Below, in pieces: positions 1-8,544 of a stretch of 29,916 bases of DNA; position 1 is the first letter of the stretch; every line of letters begins with the position of its first letter. The position numbers and the translations under genes were made by a program. The stretch spans positions 1-29,916 of the forward strand of contig JBOHBN010000331.1 of the NCBI GenBank assembly GCA_050698355.1, in the 5' to 3' direction. The DNA is from JBOHBN01 sp050698355. GTDB taxonomy: Bacteria; Actinomycetota; Actinomycetes; Streptosporangiales; WHST01. The notes under the pieces were generated by a model that saw only the letters and a list, made by a program, of their open reading frames with translations, was not told the DNA's origin and ran no database searches.

Positions 1-174
1 TTCGAGGCTCGGCTACGTCGCGCTGGCTTTACGGATGTCCGCACCGACAAAGTTCCGGGCTGGCAGCGAGGCATCGCACACACGTTCCTCGGCAGGCGGG
101 CGGCCAGCGCCGAGTCGTCACCGAACGACTCGCACCGCATCAGGCGTCCTGGCACGGACCGCCGAGCAACGAAG
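1..174 (+). CDS. C-terminal end of a methyltransferase-like protein (CrtT-like?), open at the window edge
   Basis: Frame 1 is open from the first base and has no stop before the CrtU-type gene that begins at 175 in the same frame. The first ~34 codons read like the last strand and helix of a class I SAM-dependent methyltransferase (LRRAGFTDVRTDKV, then a GIAHTFLGRR end), followed by ~24 polar codons (SAESSPNDSHRI region) that look like a linker. In Streptomyces carotenoid clusters a methyltransferase-like gene, crtT, lies directly before crtU, which fits this position. Seen: the open frame and the motif-like end. Inferred: the family. Either the methyltransferase is translationally fused to CrtU, or its stop has been lost and CrtU starts separately at 175. 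The 5' part lies outside the window. Confidence 0.45.
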
Positions 175-1635
175 ATGCCGGCGGCGCCCGGCCGCCCGGA
201 CTCATCACTCCACCGGGAGCAATGGCGGGTCGCGGTGATCGGCGGCGGGATCGCAGGGCTGTCCGCGGCGGTCGCGCTCGCCGAGCGTGGTGTCGCCGTA
301 CGGCTGCTGGAGCGCGAGCAGTACCTGGGCGGGCGGGTCGGCGGCTGGACCACGACCTTGCGCGATGGCTCGCGCGCCACCATGACCCGTGGCTTCCACG
401 CGTTCTTCCGCCAGTACTACAACCTCCGGTCGCTGCTGCGCCGTGTCGACCCCGGTCTCGACCACCTCGTCTCGACAGGTGACTACCCCCTGCTGCACGC
501 CGACGGTCGGCAGGAGAGCTTCGCGGGCCTGCCGCGGACCCCACCGTGGAACCTGGCAGCGTTCGTTGCGCGCAGCCCGTCGTTCACGCTGACCGACCTC
601 TTCCGCTTCGACCTGCGTGCCGGGTTGGAGATGCTGCGCGCCTCCGTCCCAGCGACCTACCGGCGCCTGGACCACCTTGATGCCGAGACCTACCTTGACC
701 AGGTCGGGTTCCCGGCGAGCGTGCGGGATCTCGCGTTCTCGGTGTTCTCACGCAGCTTCTTTGCCCACCCGAGCCAGCTCTCCGCGGCCGAACTGGTGGC
801 CATGTTCCACCAGTACTTCCTCGGCTCCAGCGAAGGCCTGCTGTTCGACGTTCCGTCCGAACCGTTCCCGCAAGCCCTCTGGAACCCGCTGCGCTCTTAC
901 CTGGAGTCACTCGGAGCCGAGTGCTACCCCGGCTGGTCAGCGGAACGGGTCGAACGGGCGGGCCCGCAGCGATACCTGGTCACCGCCAACGACCATCAGT
1001 TCGAGGCGCACGCGGTGGTGCTGGCGACGGATGTCTCGAGCCTGCGCGACCTCGTCGCCTGCTCGCCGACGCTGGGCAACCCAGCGTGGCGCGACCGGAT
1101 AGCGCGGCTGCGCACCGCCCCACCCTTCCTCGTCTCCAGGTACTGGTTCGACGACCCCGTACGCGGGGATCGTCCCGCCTTTCTCGCCACCGCCGGGTTC
1201 GGGCCACTCGACAACATCAGCATCCTCGACCGCTACGACCTGGACGCCCAGCGCTGGGCCGCAGGCACCGGTGGCTCGGTCGTTGAACTGCACGCGTACG
1301 CCATAGACGGCCAGGTGACGCCTGAGAGCCTGCGCGCCGAGTTACAGCGCGCCTACCCCGAAACGGCCGGGCTCCGCGTGGTGGACGAGCGGCATGAGCG
1401 GCGCGCGGACAGCCCGCTCTTTCCGCCAGGAGGATTCGCCGACCGGCCGCGCGTACGGACTCCGAACCCCAACGTCATGCTTGCCGGCGACCTGGTTCGC
1501 GTCGACCTCCCGGTTGCGCTGATGGAGCGCGCGGCCACCAGCGGCCTCCTCGCCGCGAACGGCCTCCTCAATCAGTGGGGCATCCGCGGTCACCCGGCAT
1601 GGAGCGTGCCCAACACCGGCAGACTCCGCCGGTAA
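175..1635 (+). CDS. crtU: CrtU-type carotenoid phi-ring synthase (FAD-dependent desaturase/methyl-shift enzyme)
   Basis: 486 residues from ATG 175. CrtU enzymes convert the beta-ionone rings of beta-carotene to aromatic phi-rings (isorenieratene synthesis) by desaturation plus methyl migration. The dinucleotide-binding GGGIAG is at residues 23-28, followed by an E-R-x-x-x-L-G-G-R-V stretch. Strongly family-like blocks are RGFHAFFRQYYNLR, FSRSFFAHPSQLSAAELV and the HQYFLGSSEGLLFDVP region. The C-terminal FAD-contact segment begins near residue 434 (VMLAGDLVRVDLPVALM). Length fits bacterial CrtU. The start is uncertain: the ribosome-binding site is weak and the frame is open upstream to the window edge, so the protein may be the C-terminal half of a fusion. 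It converges on the DUF885 gene, 45 bases away, with only a 5-bp stem (1664-1676) between. A general phytoene-desaturase-like oxidoreductase is the fallback call. Confidence 0.75.
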   Translation: MPAAPGRPDSSLHREQWRVAVIGGGIAGLSAAVALAERGVAVRLLEREQYLGGRVGGWTTTLRDGSRATMTRGFHAFFRQYYNLRSLLRRVDPGLDHLVSTGDYPLLHADGRQESFAGLPRTPPWNLAAFVARSPSFTLTDLFRFDLRAGLEMLRASVPATYRRLDHLDAETYLDQVGFPASVRDLAFSVFSRSFFAHPSQLSAAELVAMFHQYFLGSSEGLLFDVPSEPFPQALWNPLRSYLESLGAECYPGWSAERVERAGPQRYLVTANDHQFEAHAVVLATDVSSLRDLVACSPTLGNPAWRDRIARLRTAPPFLVSRYWFDDPVRGDRPAFLATAGFGPLDNISILDRYDLDAQRWAAGTGGSVVELHAYAIDGQVTPESLRAELQRAYPETAGLRVVDERHERRADSPLFPPGGFADRPRVRTPNPNVMLAGDLVRVDLPVALMERAATSGLLAANGLLNQWGIRGHPAWSVPNTGRLRR

Positions 1636-1680
1636 GCATGTGCCTGCGACCTCTTACACCCGTTGCCGGATCGGCACGTC

Positions 1681-3393
1681 TCACAGCTGGCCGAGTTCGG
1701 TTACGAGGTCATCGAGACCGAGACAGCCGAGGGAGAGGGCGGTGTTGTGCCACTCGGTGAGGTCGAAAGCGTCGCCGTGTGCACTGCGGGACGCCTCGCG
1801 TGCGGTGAGCCAGGCACGTTCGCCGAGCTTGTAGCTGATCGCCTGCCCGGGTGCGCCAAGGTAACGCACGATCTCGCTGTCGACGAACGCGTCACCACGA
1901 CCACTATTGCTGGCGAAGAACTCGCGCGCGAGGTCGGGTGTCCAGGTCTCGCCTGCCCCGACCGGGGCATCGGAGGGTATCGGCAGTTGGAGGTGCATGC
2001 CGATGTCGATGATGACCCGGATGGCGCGCATGCGTTGGGAGTCCAGGTAGCCGAGCCGGTCACCGGGGTCGGACAAATAGCCGAGCTCGTCCATCAGCCG
2101 TTCGGCGTACAGCGCCCAGCCTTCTGTGTTGGCGCTGACCCTGCCGACACTGGTCTGGAACAGCGACAGCCGCTCGGCCAGGGCGGTCCACTGCGCGTGC
2201 TGCAGGTGGTGGCCAGGCACGCTCTCGTGGTACCAGGTGCTGACCAGCGTCCACAGCGGGAACCGGGTCCGCCCGAGGGTGGGAAGCCAGGTGCGGCCCG
2301 GGCGGGTGAAGTCTTGCGAGGGCCTGGTGTAGTACGGCGCGGCCGCCGCGCCGGGTGGGGCGATCCGTGCCTCGCAGACCCGCATGGGCGGGGTCAGCGT
2401 GAAGTGCCGACCGTCGAGGTCGGCCATCGCCCGATCGGTGAGCTGCTGCAGCCGCTCCCGCACAGCCTGGACGCCCTCGACGGCCGCTCCGTGCCGGTCA
2501 AGGTGGGCTATCGCCTCGCGTATCGACGCGCCGGGCAGTACCCGCTGCGCCTCCTGCATCATCTCGCCGGTGATTTCCCGGAACTGCTGCCAGCCCCAGT
2601 CGTACGCCTCGGCCAGGTCGAGGTCGGCGCCGGTCCACTGCCGCGCGAACAGCCGGTACCGCTCGGCGCCGACCGCATCCGCGGTCCCCTCCGCCCGAGG
2701 CAGGTACTCCCGGGCGAGCCAATTCCGCAACTCGCCGACCGCCGCAATAGCTGCGGCCGCCGCCCGGTCCAGCTCGGTGCGCAACGCGGGCGACACCGCC
2801 GCGGTGCTGGTGAACTCGGCAAACCAGCCCGCACCCTCCCCGGCGGCAATCCACTCGTCGAGCTGGTCTACCGCGACGCGCACCTGTCGAGGTGCGGCGA
2901 ACAGGTCCCGTCGGGCCCCCTCCTGGAGGGATGCCGCGTAGCCCTGCAAGGCCTCCGGCACCTGCCCCATTCGGCGCGCCACCACCGCCCAGTCGTCCTC
3001 GCTCGCCGTCGGCATCAGGTTGAACACCGTCTGCACGACCTGGACCGGCCCGAGGATGTTGCGCACCAACCGCAAGTGCTCACCCGCCGCGCTCACCGCC
3101 AGTCCGGTCTCCAGGCGCTCCCGAAGCAAACGCGCGCACCGCCGGTCATCACCCTCCAGGCGATCCGTGCGACGGTCGAGCATCGCCAGCTCGGCGAGCG
3201 TCGAGCGGGCCAGGGCATCCTTGGCCTGCTGCCCCTCCGGGGACAGGTCGGCCAACTGGTCCTGGTAACGGCGCCACCCGAGCATTGTCGCCAGCTGCGG
3301 ATCCAACCCCGCCAACGCATCGACGTAGCCGTCGGCGAGATCCCGCATCGACCGGCCCGCAACAACCTCGCCACCGGACGCGGTATCGCTCAT
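1681..3393 (-). CDS. DUF885 family protein, putative zinc metallohydrolase
   Basis: About 570 residues. DUF885 proteins are widespread, mostly uncharacterised, and resemble metallopeptidases. The signature HESVPGHHLQ is at about residues 389-398, after a basic/aromatic segment (TRFPLWTLVSTWYHE), with further conserved-looking WALYAERLMDELG and RAIRVIIDIGMH segments downstream, as is usual in the family. The first in-frame ATG is at 3420, but I prefer the ATG at 3393, because GGGAGG lies about nine bases before it and the peptide then begins MSDTASGG. There is no signal peptide, so it is probably cytosolic. It is a single gene between convergent crtU and the small membrane protein gene at 3539-3862. 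Substrate unknown. Confidence 0.85.
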   Translation of the reverse strand: MSDTASGGEVVAGRSMRDLADGYVDALAGLDPQLATMLGWRRYQDQLADLSPEGQQAKDALARSTLAELAMLDRRTDRLEGDDRRCARLLRERLETGLAVSAAGEHLRLVRNILGPVQVVQTVFNLMPTASEDDWAVVARRMGQVPEALQGYAASLQEGARRDLFAAPRQVRVAVDQLDEWIAAGEGAGWFAEFTSTAAVSPALRTELDRAAAAAIAAVGELRNWLAREYLPRAEGTADAVGAERYRLFARQWTGADLDLAEAYDWGWQQFREITGEMMQEAQRVLPGASIREAIAHLDRHGAAVEGVQAVRERLQQLTDRAMADLDGRHFTLTPPMRVCEARIAPPGAAAAPYYTRPSQDFTRPGRTWLPTLGRTRFPLWTLVSTWYHESVPGHHLQHAQWTALAERLSLFQTSVGRVSANTEGWALYAERLMDELGYLSDPGDRLGYLDSQRMRAIRVIIDIGMHLQLPIPSDAPVGAGETWTPDLAREFFASNSGRGDAFVDSEIVRYLGAPGQAISYKLGERAWLTAREASRSAHGDAFDLTEWHNTALSLGCLGLDDLVTELGQL

Positions 3394-3538
3394 AGTCCAC
3401 ATCCTCCCGTCCACGACCATGCATCCGCCACAGACCTTGGACTGTGATCACCGTGCAAGGCTAGGCCATGGCGACCGGACACCGAATCGAAGATTCTGGG
3501 AACCAGCGACGTCGGTGAATGTCCGAACAGGTCGTGTC

Positions 3539-3862
3539 CTAGCCTTCGTCACCGCGTTCGGCGTTCTCGCCGTAGCGCTCCTCAAGAGTGCGTTCCTGAG
3601 CCGCGCCTTCGGACGACCTGAACACCTTGTCGTGCGCTTTGCGGCCGGCATGCTCGACGCTCTGTGTCGCGCGGCTGACCTTCTCGAACATCTCCGCGGT
3701 GACATCGCCACCTCTGCCAGCCCGATGACGCGCCTTGTCCGACAGTCGGTCGGTGTATCCCTTCACCTTCTCCTGGAACCTCCGCGATGCGCGAGGGCGG
3801 AAGAAGCTCACGATGAAGATCACAGCCAGTCCAACCAGGACGATGGCGATGAGAGCACGCAT
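3539..3862 (-). CDS. small membrane-anchored protein of unknown function
   Basis: 107 residues, starting at the ATG at 3862, which has a strong AGGAGGG five bases upstream; an in-frame start at 3919 lacks such a site. Residues 2-21 (RALIAIVLVGLAVIFIVSFF) form one hydrophobic helix, followed by a long, highly charged, probably alpha-helical tail (EKVKGYTDRLSDKARHRA and EKVSRATQSVEHAGRKAHDK). The topology is likely a single N-terminal anchor with a cytoplasmic tail. It ends 145 bases before the DUF885 start on the same strand. I do not recognise a family; it resembles the many small actinobacterial membrane-anchored proteins without assigned function. Confidence 0.7.
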   Translation of the reverse strand: MRALIAIVLVGLAVIFIVSFFRPRASRRFQEKVKGYTDRLSDKARHRAGRGGDVTAEMFEKVSRATQSVEHAGRKAHDKVFRSSEGAAQERTLEERYGENAERGDEG

Positions 3863-4143
3863 GTGACCCTCCTCTGGTCCTCGTATTGACTTCTTCCAAA
3901 CTCTAGACCGGACAAACATCGAGGCCAGTCGGGACTGTCAGGTTTCCGGTGGAACTGGCCGGGTTTCGCTTGGTTGGTGGTGCTCGTAGTTCAGGTGCGA
4001 GCGCCTCACGGTCAGTGCTCACTCTGCCTCGGTCGGGCCCTCGTTGCCGTGCTTCACGCTTTGGCCGGCCCCACCCGCCTCAAGATGGCCAAGGTGCTGC
4101 ACCAGCAACCCGAACGGGCGCGCGGGCAGGCAGAATCGGCCGT
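3863..4143. other. divergent intergenic region
   Basis: 281 bases between the small membrane protein gene (minus) and the YCII gene (plus). It must hold promoters for both directions, but I see no confident -35/-10 pair. In particular there is no TGTCGA box of the kind found before the DUF899 gene, so the YCII-sigma pair is either transcribed by another sigma factor or its autoregulatory promoter is degenerate. Confidence 0.4.
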
Positions 4144-4479
4144 ATGAAGTACGTGCTGCTGATCTGCGATGACGAGACGGTCTCGCCGACCAACGAGGAG
4201 CTCGAGGCGGACCCTGTGCACCAGGCCTGGGCGGCTGACCTGGACCGGTGTGGGGCCAAGCTCGTGGGCGCGCGGCTGCGTCCGGTCGTGGACGCGACCA
4301 CGGTTCGGGTCCGCGACGGCGAGACCCTGGTCTCGGATGGACCGTTCGCCGAGACCAAGGACTTTGTCGGCGGCTTCGTGATCGTCGAGTGCGCGGACCT
4401 GGACGAGGCGATCGAGATCGCCTCCGGCCACCCCTACGCGCGCTGGGGCGGTATCGAGGTTCGCCCGGTCTGGGAATGA
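4144..4479 (+). CDS. YCII-related (DGPF) protein
   Basis: 111 residues, a full-length YCII/DGPF-domain protein with a dimeric alpha-beta barrel fold. The family signature SDGPFAETKDFVGGF lies at about residues 69-83, followed by VIVECADLDEAIEIASGHP and the end IEVRPVWE. DGPF proteins are the characteristic genomic neighbours of ECF42 sigma factors. Here the gene overlaps the sigma gene by four bases (ATGA at 4476-4479), so the two are translationally coupled. The biochemical role is unknown; YCII proteins have been suggested to be small-molecule enzymes with a conserved His/Asp pair. The ribosome-binding site is weak. The start at MKYVLL matches the usual N-terminus of the family. Confidence 0.9.
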   Translation: MKYVLLICDDETVSPTNEELEADPVHQAWAADLDRCGAKLVGARLRPVVDATTVRVRDGETLVSDGPFAETKDFVGGFVIVECADLDEAIEIASGHPYARWGGIEVRPVWE

Positions 4480-5696
4480 CCGCGCCGGGCGACCCGGTCC
4501 GGGCGGCGCTGGATGCCGCGTACCGGGACGAGTGGGGCCAGGTGGTGGCGACCCTGATCGGGTTGACGGGGGACTGGGATCTGGCCGAGGACAGTGCGCA
4601 GGACGCGTTTGCCGCCGCTCTGGCGACCTGGCCGCGCGACGGCATCCCGCGCCGGCCCGGCGCCTGGCTCACGACGACGGCACGCAACCGCGCGACCGAT
4701 CGGCTGCGCCGTGAGGCCGCTGGTGCGGCCAAGCAGCACCAGCTCGCGGTGCTGGCCCGGGACCCGGACGTGCCGCCGGTGGAGGAGATCGCGGACGAGC
4801 GGCTGCGGTTGATCTTCACCTGCTGTCATCCGGCGTTGCCGTTCCCTGCGCGGGTCGCGCTCACCTTGCGCACGCTGGGCGGTCTGAGCACCGCCGAGAT
4901 CGCCCGGGCGCTGCTGACCGCCGAGCCCGCGATGGCGCAGCGCCTGGTACGCGCCAAGCGCAAGATCGCCGAGGCCGGCATCCCGTACCGGGTACCGCCT
5001 GCCGAGCTCCTCCCGCAGCGACTGGCCGCCGTTCTCGCGGTGCTCTACCTGATCTTCAACGAGGGTTACGACGAGGACGACGCGCAACGCGCCTTGACGG
5101 CCGAGGGCATCCGTCTGGCCCGGCTCCTGGCCAGGTTGATGCCGCACGAACCCGAACCGCGTGGACTGCTCGCGCTGATGCTGCTGCACGAGGCCCGCCG
5201 CGCGACGCGTACCGACGGCGGTGTGCTGGTCACGCTGGAGAACCAGGACCGGGCCCGGTGGGACCGGGTGCTGATCGCCGAAGGATTGGCGACTCTCGGC
5301 GAGGCGCTGGCGATGCGGCGGACCGGCCCGTACCAGGTGCAGGCCGCGATCGCCGCCTGTCACGCCGAAGCGCCCGACGCGGCGAGCACCGACTGGCCGC
5401 AGATCGCGATGCTGTACGCGGAGCTGGCGCGGTTGGCGCCCTCCCCGGTCGTGGATCTCAACCGCGCCGTGGCAGTGGCGATGGCCGACGGCATCCCGGC
5501 CGGCCTGGCCATGGTCGACGAGCTCACGGCCTCCGGCCGACTCGACGGCTACCACCTGCTGCCCGCGACCCGGGCCGACCTGCTCCGGCGGGACGGCCGC
5601 GCCGCCGAAGCCAAGGCGGCGTACGAGGAGGCGCTGAGACTGGCGCCGACCGAGATCGAGCGCCGCTACCTGACCGGTCGGCTCGAAGAACTCTGA
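4476..5696 (+). CDS. ECF42-group RNA polymerase sigma factor with C-terminal TPR-like extension
   Basis: 406 residues from the ATG at 4476 that overlaps the YCII stop. The sigma-2 region is in the first ~80 residues (YRDEWGQVVATLIGLTGDWDLAEDS split by the AQDAF block, then PGAWLTTTARNRATDRLRR). Sigma-4 lies near 105-165 (FTCCHPALPFPARVALTLR, LSTAEIARALL). The remaining ~230 residues form the TPR/DUF6596-like extension with the YLIFNEGY motif that defines this group. ECF42 factors lack a classical anti-sigma factor; the C-terminal extension is reported to be needed for activity. A longer in-frame reading from 4248 is an artefact overlapping the YCII gene. The likely target is the promoter at 5714-5740. 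Confidence 0.92.
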   Translation: MTAPGDPVRAALDAAYRDEWGQVVATLIGLTGDWDLAEDSAQDAFAAALATWPRDGIPRRPGAWLTTTARNRATDRLRREAAGAAKQHQLAVLARDPDVPPVEEIADERLRLIFTCCHPALPFPARVALTLRTLGGLSTAEIARALLTAEPAMAQRLVRAKRKIAEAGIPYRVPPAELLPQRLAAVLAVLYLIFNEGYDEDDAQRALTAEGIRLARLLARLMPHEPEPRGLLALMLLHEARRATRTDGGVLVTLENQDRARWDRVLIAEGLATLGEALAMRRTGPYQVQAAIAACHAEAPDAASTDWPQIAMLYAELARLAPSPVVDLNRAVAVAMADGIPAGLAMVDELTASGRLDGYHLLPATRADLLRRDGRAAEAKAAYEEALRLAPTEIERRYLTGRLEEL

Positions 5697-5713
5697 GATT
5701 CTTCTCCGCTCGA

Positions 5714-5740
5714 TGTCGATCCCGGGCGACCGCCTTCGTC
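5714..5740 (+). promoter_or_regulatory. candidate ECF42-dependent promoter
   Basis: TGTCGA at 5714-5719 and CGTC at 5737-5740, separated by 17 bases, lie in the 83-base gap between the sigma gene and the DUF899 gene. This matches the ECF42 target consensus as I recall it from Streptomyces work (TGTCGA in the -35 region, CGA/TC in the -10 region). Seen: the boxes and spacing. Inferred: recognition by the sigma factor encoded just upstream. Confidence 0.65.
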
Positions 5741-5779
5741 GGTGGGGTGAGAGTGCACCGGAGACGAAGGGAAGACCCC

Positions 5780-6499
5780 ATGAACACCGACACCATCGCG
5801 CCGGCCCCCGCGATCACCGACCGGGCCGGCTACCAGGCCGAACTCGACAAGCTACGGAGCCGGGAGAAGGCGCACACCCACGAAGGCGACGCGATCGCGG
5901 CCGGCCGTCGGCGGCTGCCGATGGTGGAGGTCGACGCCGCCGCAAAGCTGGTCGGCCCGAACGGGCCGGTCAGGCTGCTGGAGACGTTCGAGGGTCGCCG
6001 CCAGCTGATCGCGTACTTCCACATGTGGTACACCGGTCACCCCGCTGCCGAGCAGTGCGAGGGCTGCACGTTCTTCAACAGCCAGGTCCGTGAGCTGCCC
6101 TACCTGCATGCCCGTGGCATCACCTACGCCACGTTCTGCCAGGGCCCGTACGAGGAGAGCGTCCGCTACCGCGACTTCCTGGGCTTGGACGTGCCCTGGT
6201 ACTCCGCAGCGGAGTCCATCGATGTGCTGATGGCCGGGCGGGGCCCGTTCATGCTGGCGTGCTATCTGCGGCAGGGCGACCGGGTGTTCGAGACGTACTG
6301 GACCACGGGCCGCGGCGTCGAGGTGATGGCCCCCGTCCCCGGTCTTCTGGACAGGACCGCGTACGGGCGGCAAGAGCCGTGGGAGGACTCGCCCGCGGGC
6401 TGGCCGCGGAACCCTACGTACGCGTCCTGGCGTACCAACGGGCGCCCCATCGCCCAGTGGTCCCGCCTTGCAGCCGGACACTCCGACACCCTCGACTGA
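5780..6499 (+). CDS. DUF899 family thioredoxin-like protein
   Basis: 239 residues from ATG 5780, preceded by AAGGGAAG. DUF899 proteins have a thioredoxin-like fold and are annotated as predicted dithiol-disulfide oxidoreductases. The segment LIAYFHMWYTGHP followed by EQCEGCTFF carries the CxxC pair at about residues 93-96. The family-typical C-terminal blocks FETYWTTGRGVEVM and WPRNPTYASWR are present. It has its own candidate ECF42 promoter and its stop overlaps the next start by one base (TGATG). A longer upstream frame beginning at 5258 is a shadow inside the sigma gene. The physiological substrate is unknown; a link to an oxidative or envelope stress response is only an inference from the sigma factor. 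Confidence 0.88.
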   Translation: MNTDTIAPAPAITDRAGYQAELDKLRSREKAHTHEGDAIAAGRRRLPMVEVDAAAKLVGPNGPVRLLETFEGRRQLIAYFHMWYTGHPAAEQCEGCTFFNSQVRELPYLHARGITYATFCQGPYEESVRYRDFLGLDVPWYSAAESIDVLMAGRGPFMLACYLRQGDRVFETYWTTGRGVEVMAPVPGLLDRTAYGRQEPWEDSPAGWPRNPTYASWRTNGRPIAQWSRLAAGHSDTLD

Positions 6500-7152
6500 T
6501 GTCGAACTCCCAGCAATCGTCGTCCACCGTCAGCACGACCGCGGTCGCGCTGACGGTGACGCTCGGGCTCGCCGTCCTGTGCTGGGTGGCCGCGGTCTCG
6601 CTGATGACCGGGATGGACATGGGTGCCGCAACCCGGCTCGGTTCGTTCGGATTCTTCGTCGCTACTTGGGTGTTGATGATGGCGGCGATGATGTTGCCTG
6701 GTGCGGCTCCGGCCGTCTTGGCGCACGCGCGTGCCGGCGGTCGGGTGCGTTCGGTACCGCTGTTCCTCGCTTCGTACCTCGCGGTCTGGGCCGTTATCGG
6801 CGTCGCGGTGTACGCGGTGTACCGGCCGCACGGGACGTTCGCCGCGGGCGTGGTCGCGATCGCAGCGGGACTGTACGAGTTCACGCCGCTCAAGCGGCAC
6901 TTCCGTCGGCGCTGCCGCGAGGGCGTCCGCTCCGGATTCGAGTACGGAGGCTACTGCGCGGGCTCCAGCATCGGGCCGATGGCGACGCTGGTGGCGCTCG
7001 GCGTCATGAGCGGCACCTGGATGTCCTTGGTCGCCGTCGTCGTCCTCATCCAGAAGCTCCTGCCCGCGAGAGCCGTCATCGACGTGCCGCTGGGGCTGGC
7101 GATCGTCGGCCTCGGAATCTGGATCGTCATCGCGCCGTCGTTGTCGCCGTAG
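6499..7152 (+). CDS. DUF2182 integral membrane protein
   Basis: 217 residues starting at the ATG whose A is the last base of the DUF899 stop. It has about six hydrophobic segments: ALTVTLGLAVLCWVAAVSL, the FFVATWVLMMAAMMLPGA block, PLFLASYLAVWAVIGVAVY, AAGVVAIAAGLYEFTPLK, SLVAVVVLIQKLL and GLAIVGLGIWIVIAP. The MMAAMMLP and YEFTPLK motifs and the cysteines (RRRCREG, GGYCAG) are typical of DUF2182, a family described as predicted metal-binding membrane proteins and often found beside DUF899. The coupling implies both belong to the same ECF42-driven transcript. Function unknown. Confidence 0.88.
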   Translation: MSNSQQSSSTVSTTAVALTVTLGLAVLCWVAAVSLMTGMDMGAATRLGSFGFFVATWVLMMAAMMLPGAAPAVLAHARAGGRVRSVPLFLASYLAVWAVIGVAVYAVYRPHGTFAAGVVAIAAGLYEFTPLKRHFRRRCREGVRSGFEYGGYCAGSSIGPMATLVALGVMSGTWMSLVAVVVLIQKLLPARAVIDVPLGLAIVGLGIWIVIAPSLSP

Positions 7153-7314
7153 TCGGAAGGCCCGCGCCCCCTCCACCCTCCTCGGGGCCGGCTCGCCGCC
7201 GGCGACGCCGACCAGCTATGGGCGCCCAACCGTCTGCCCACGCCCTAGCTCCTCGGTTCCGACCAGTCTCACCGGCCCTTCCTTGTGTGCGATCCTGCGT
7301 TCAGGCGGGTGATC

Positions 7315-8544
7315 ATGAAGGTACTGGTGGTGGGTGCGGGTCTGTCCGGACTCGTCGTCGCTCGTGACCGGGCGGCAGCAGGCGACGACATCGTCGTCCT
7401 GGAGGCACGCGATCGTGTCGGCGGACGGTTGTGGAGCCTGCATGGCGAACTGGCCGCCGGCCAGTTCGCCGAGCTGGGCGCTGAGACCATCTACTCCGGT
7501 CAGGAGAGTGTCCTGGCACTCGGTCGCCGACTGGAACTCGACGCGGTTGCGTGTGGCTACTTCGATCCCGCTGCCCCACGGATCCTCTTCGGCGGTCAGT
7601 TACTGGAGGAGCGGGCGCGCCGCGAGATTACAGCGTGGCTGCTGAGCGCTTACAGCGACACCCCGCCCGAACCGTTCGAGAACCTCGAGGCGTGGACCAG
7701 CCGGTTGCACGCCCCGCGCGACGTCGTCGCTTTCTTGACTGCATATGCGCAGTACACCCCGGTCACCTCTCTTCGGCATGCGGATGCGCGGGAGTTCGCC
7801 CGCCAATTGACCCACGACACCGACTCCTATCGCTTCGTCGGTGGCAACGACCTGTTGGCCGAACGCCTCGCCGAAGGGCTCGATGTTCGTCTCGGTCAAC
7901 GCGTACGCGTAATCGACTGGTCAGGTGCACGAGTGGCGATCGAGACCGACACCGAGACGTTCGCCGCCGATCGGGTGGTCGTCACCACTCCCGGCCCGTT
8001 GGTCGTCGGTCTCGGTTTCTGGCCAACACTTCCACCTGAGAAAGTGAGCGCCCTATCGGAGCTCACCTACGGCACAGCGGCCAAGGTCGCCGTCCAGTAC
8101 GCCGAGCGCAACACCGTTTCCGCGGCGGTCGGACCGGGCTGTTTCACCGATGATGTGCCGCCTTGGATCGTCGAACAGTCCGTCCACCAACCCGGCGACG
8201 CGATCGTGGTTTCTTCCCTACTCGGAGGAGACGCCGAGCCGGCCGAGATCGGACCGGAGGTCTACAGCGCGTTCGACCGCTCGGTTTCGGCACTGGCGGG
8301 TGGCCCCGTAGTACGTCTTGGCGCGGTCTCCCACAGCTGGACGCGCGACCCGTTCTCGCGCGCAATCGTCCGTGCGCCGCTCGGCGACCAGCGAACGCGT
8401 GTCCTTCCGCACGTACAGAGACCGCTCGCCGGCAAGGTCTTCTTCGCCGGGGAGCACACAGACGACCGCGAGGGCCCAGGAGGGTTGGAAGGCGCCACGC
8501 GATCGGGATTGCGCGCGGCGGCCGAGATCGCCGCGAGCGCATAA
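7315..8544 (+). CDS. flavin-containing amine oxidase family protein
   Basis: About 409 residues from the ATG at 7315, chosen over the in-frame start at 7285 because AGGCGG lies seven bases before it and the protein then begins directly with the FAD-binding strand (MKVLVVGAGLSGLVVARD), followed by VLEARDRVGGRLWS, the second FAD contact of the monoamine oxidase family. The end carries the usual FAD-binding GKVFFAGEHTDDREGPGGLEGATRSG-type segment. There is no signal peptide, so it is probably cytosolic. Family members oxidise primary or polyamines, or act as desaturases or related oxidoreductases; the substrate cannot be told here. It stands alone, 162 bases after DUF2182 and 116 before the multicopper oxidase. 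Confidence 0.85.
   Translation: MKVLVVGAGLSGLVVARDRAAAGDDIVVLEARDRVGGRLWSLHGELAAGQFAELGAETIYSGQESVLALGRRLELDAVACGYFDPAAPRILFGGQLLEERARREITAWLLSAYSDTPPEPFENLEAWTSRLHAPRDVVAFLTAYAQYTPVTSLRHADAREFARQLTHDTDSYRFVGGNDLLAERLAEGLDVRLGQRVRVIDWSGARVAIETDTETFAADRVVVTTPGPLVVGLGFWPTLPPEKVSALSELTYGTAAKVAVQYAERNTVSAAVGPGCFTDDVPPWIVEQSVHQPGDAIVVSSLLGGDAEPAEIGPEVYSAFDRSVSALAGGPVVRLGAVSHSWTRDPFSRAIVRAPLGDQRTRVLPHVQRPLAGKVFFAGEHTDDREGPGGLEGATRSGLRAAAEIAASA

Noticed and set aside
1664..1676. TGCCG-GAT-CGGCA stem between convergent crtU and DUF885
   Set aside because: A 5-bp stem is too weak to call a terminator in DNA of this composition.
1663..3447. 594-codon open frame on the plus strand
   Set aside because: Antisense shadow of the DUF885 gene; the minus strand has a clear family motif and a good ribosome-binding site.
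4049..4147. Short plus-strand frame ending in an ATGA overlap with the YCII start, containing LHALAGPTRLKMAKVL
   Set aside because: The piece recalls an ArsR N-terminal helix, but it is only 32 codons, has no ribosome-binding site and stops before any HTH; chance cannot be excluded.
7191..7205. TCGCC-GCC-GGCGA stem after DUF2182
   Set aside because: Very short and expected by chance in GC-rich spacer; no T-tract.
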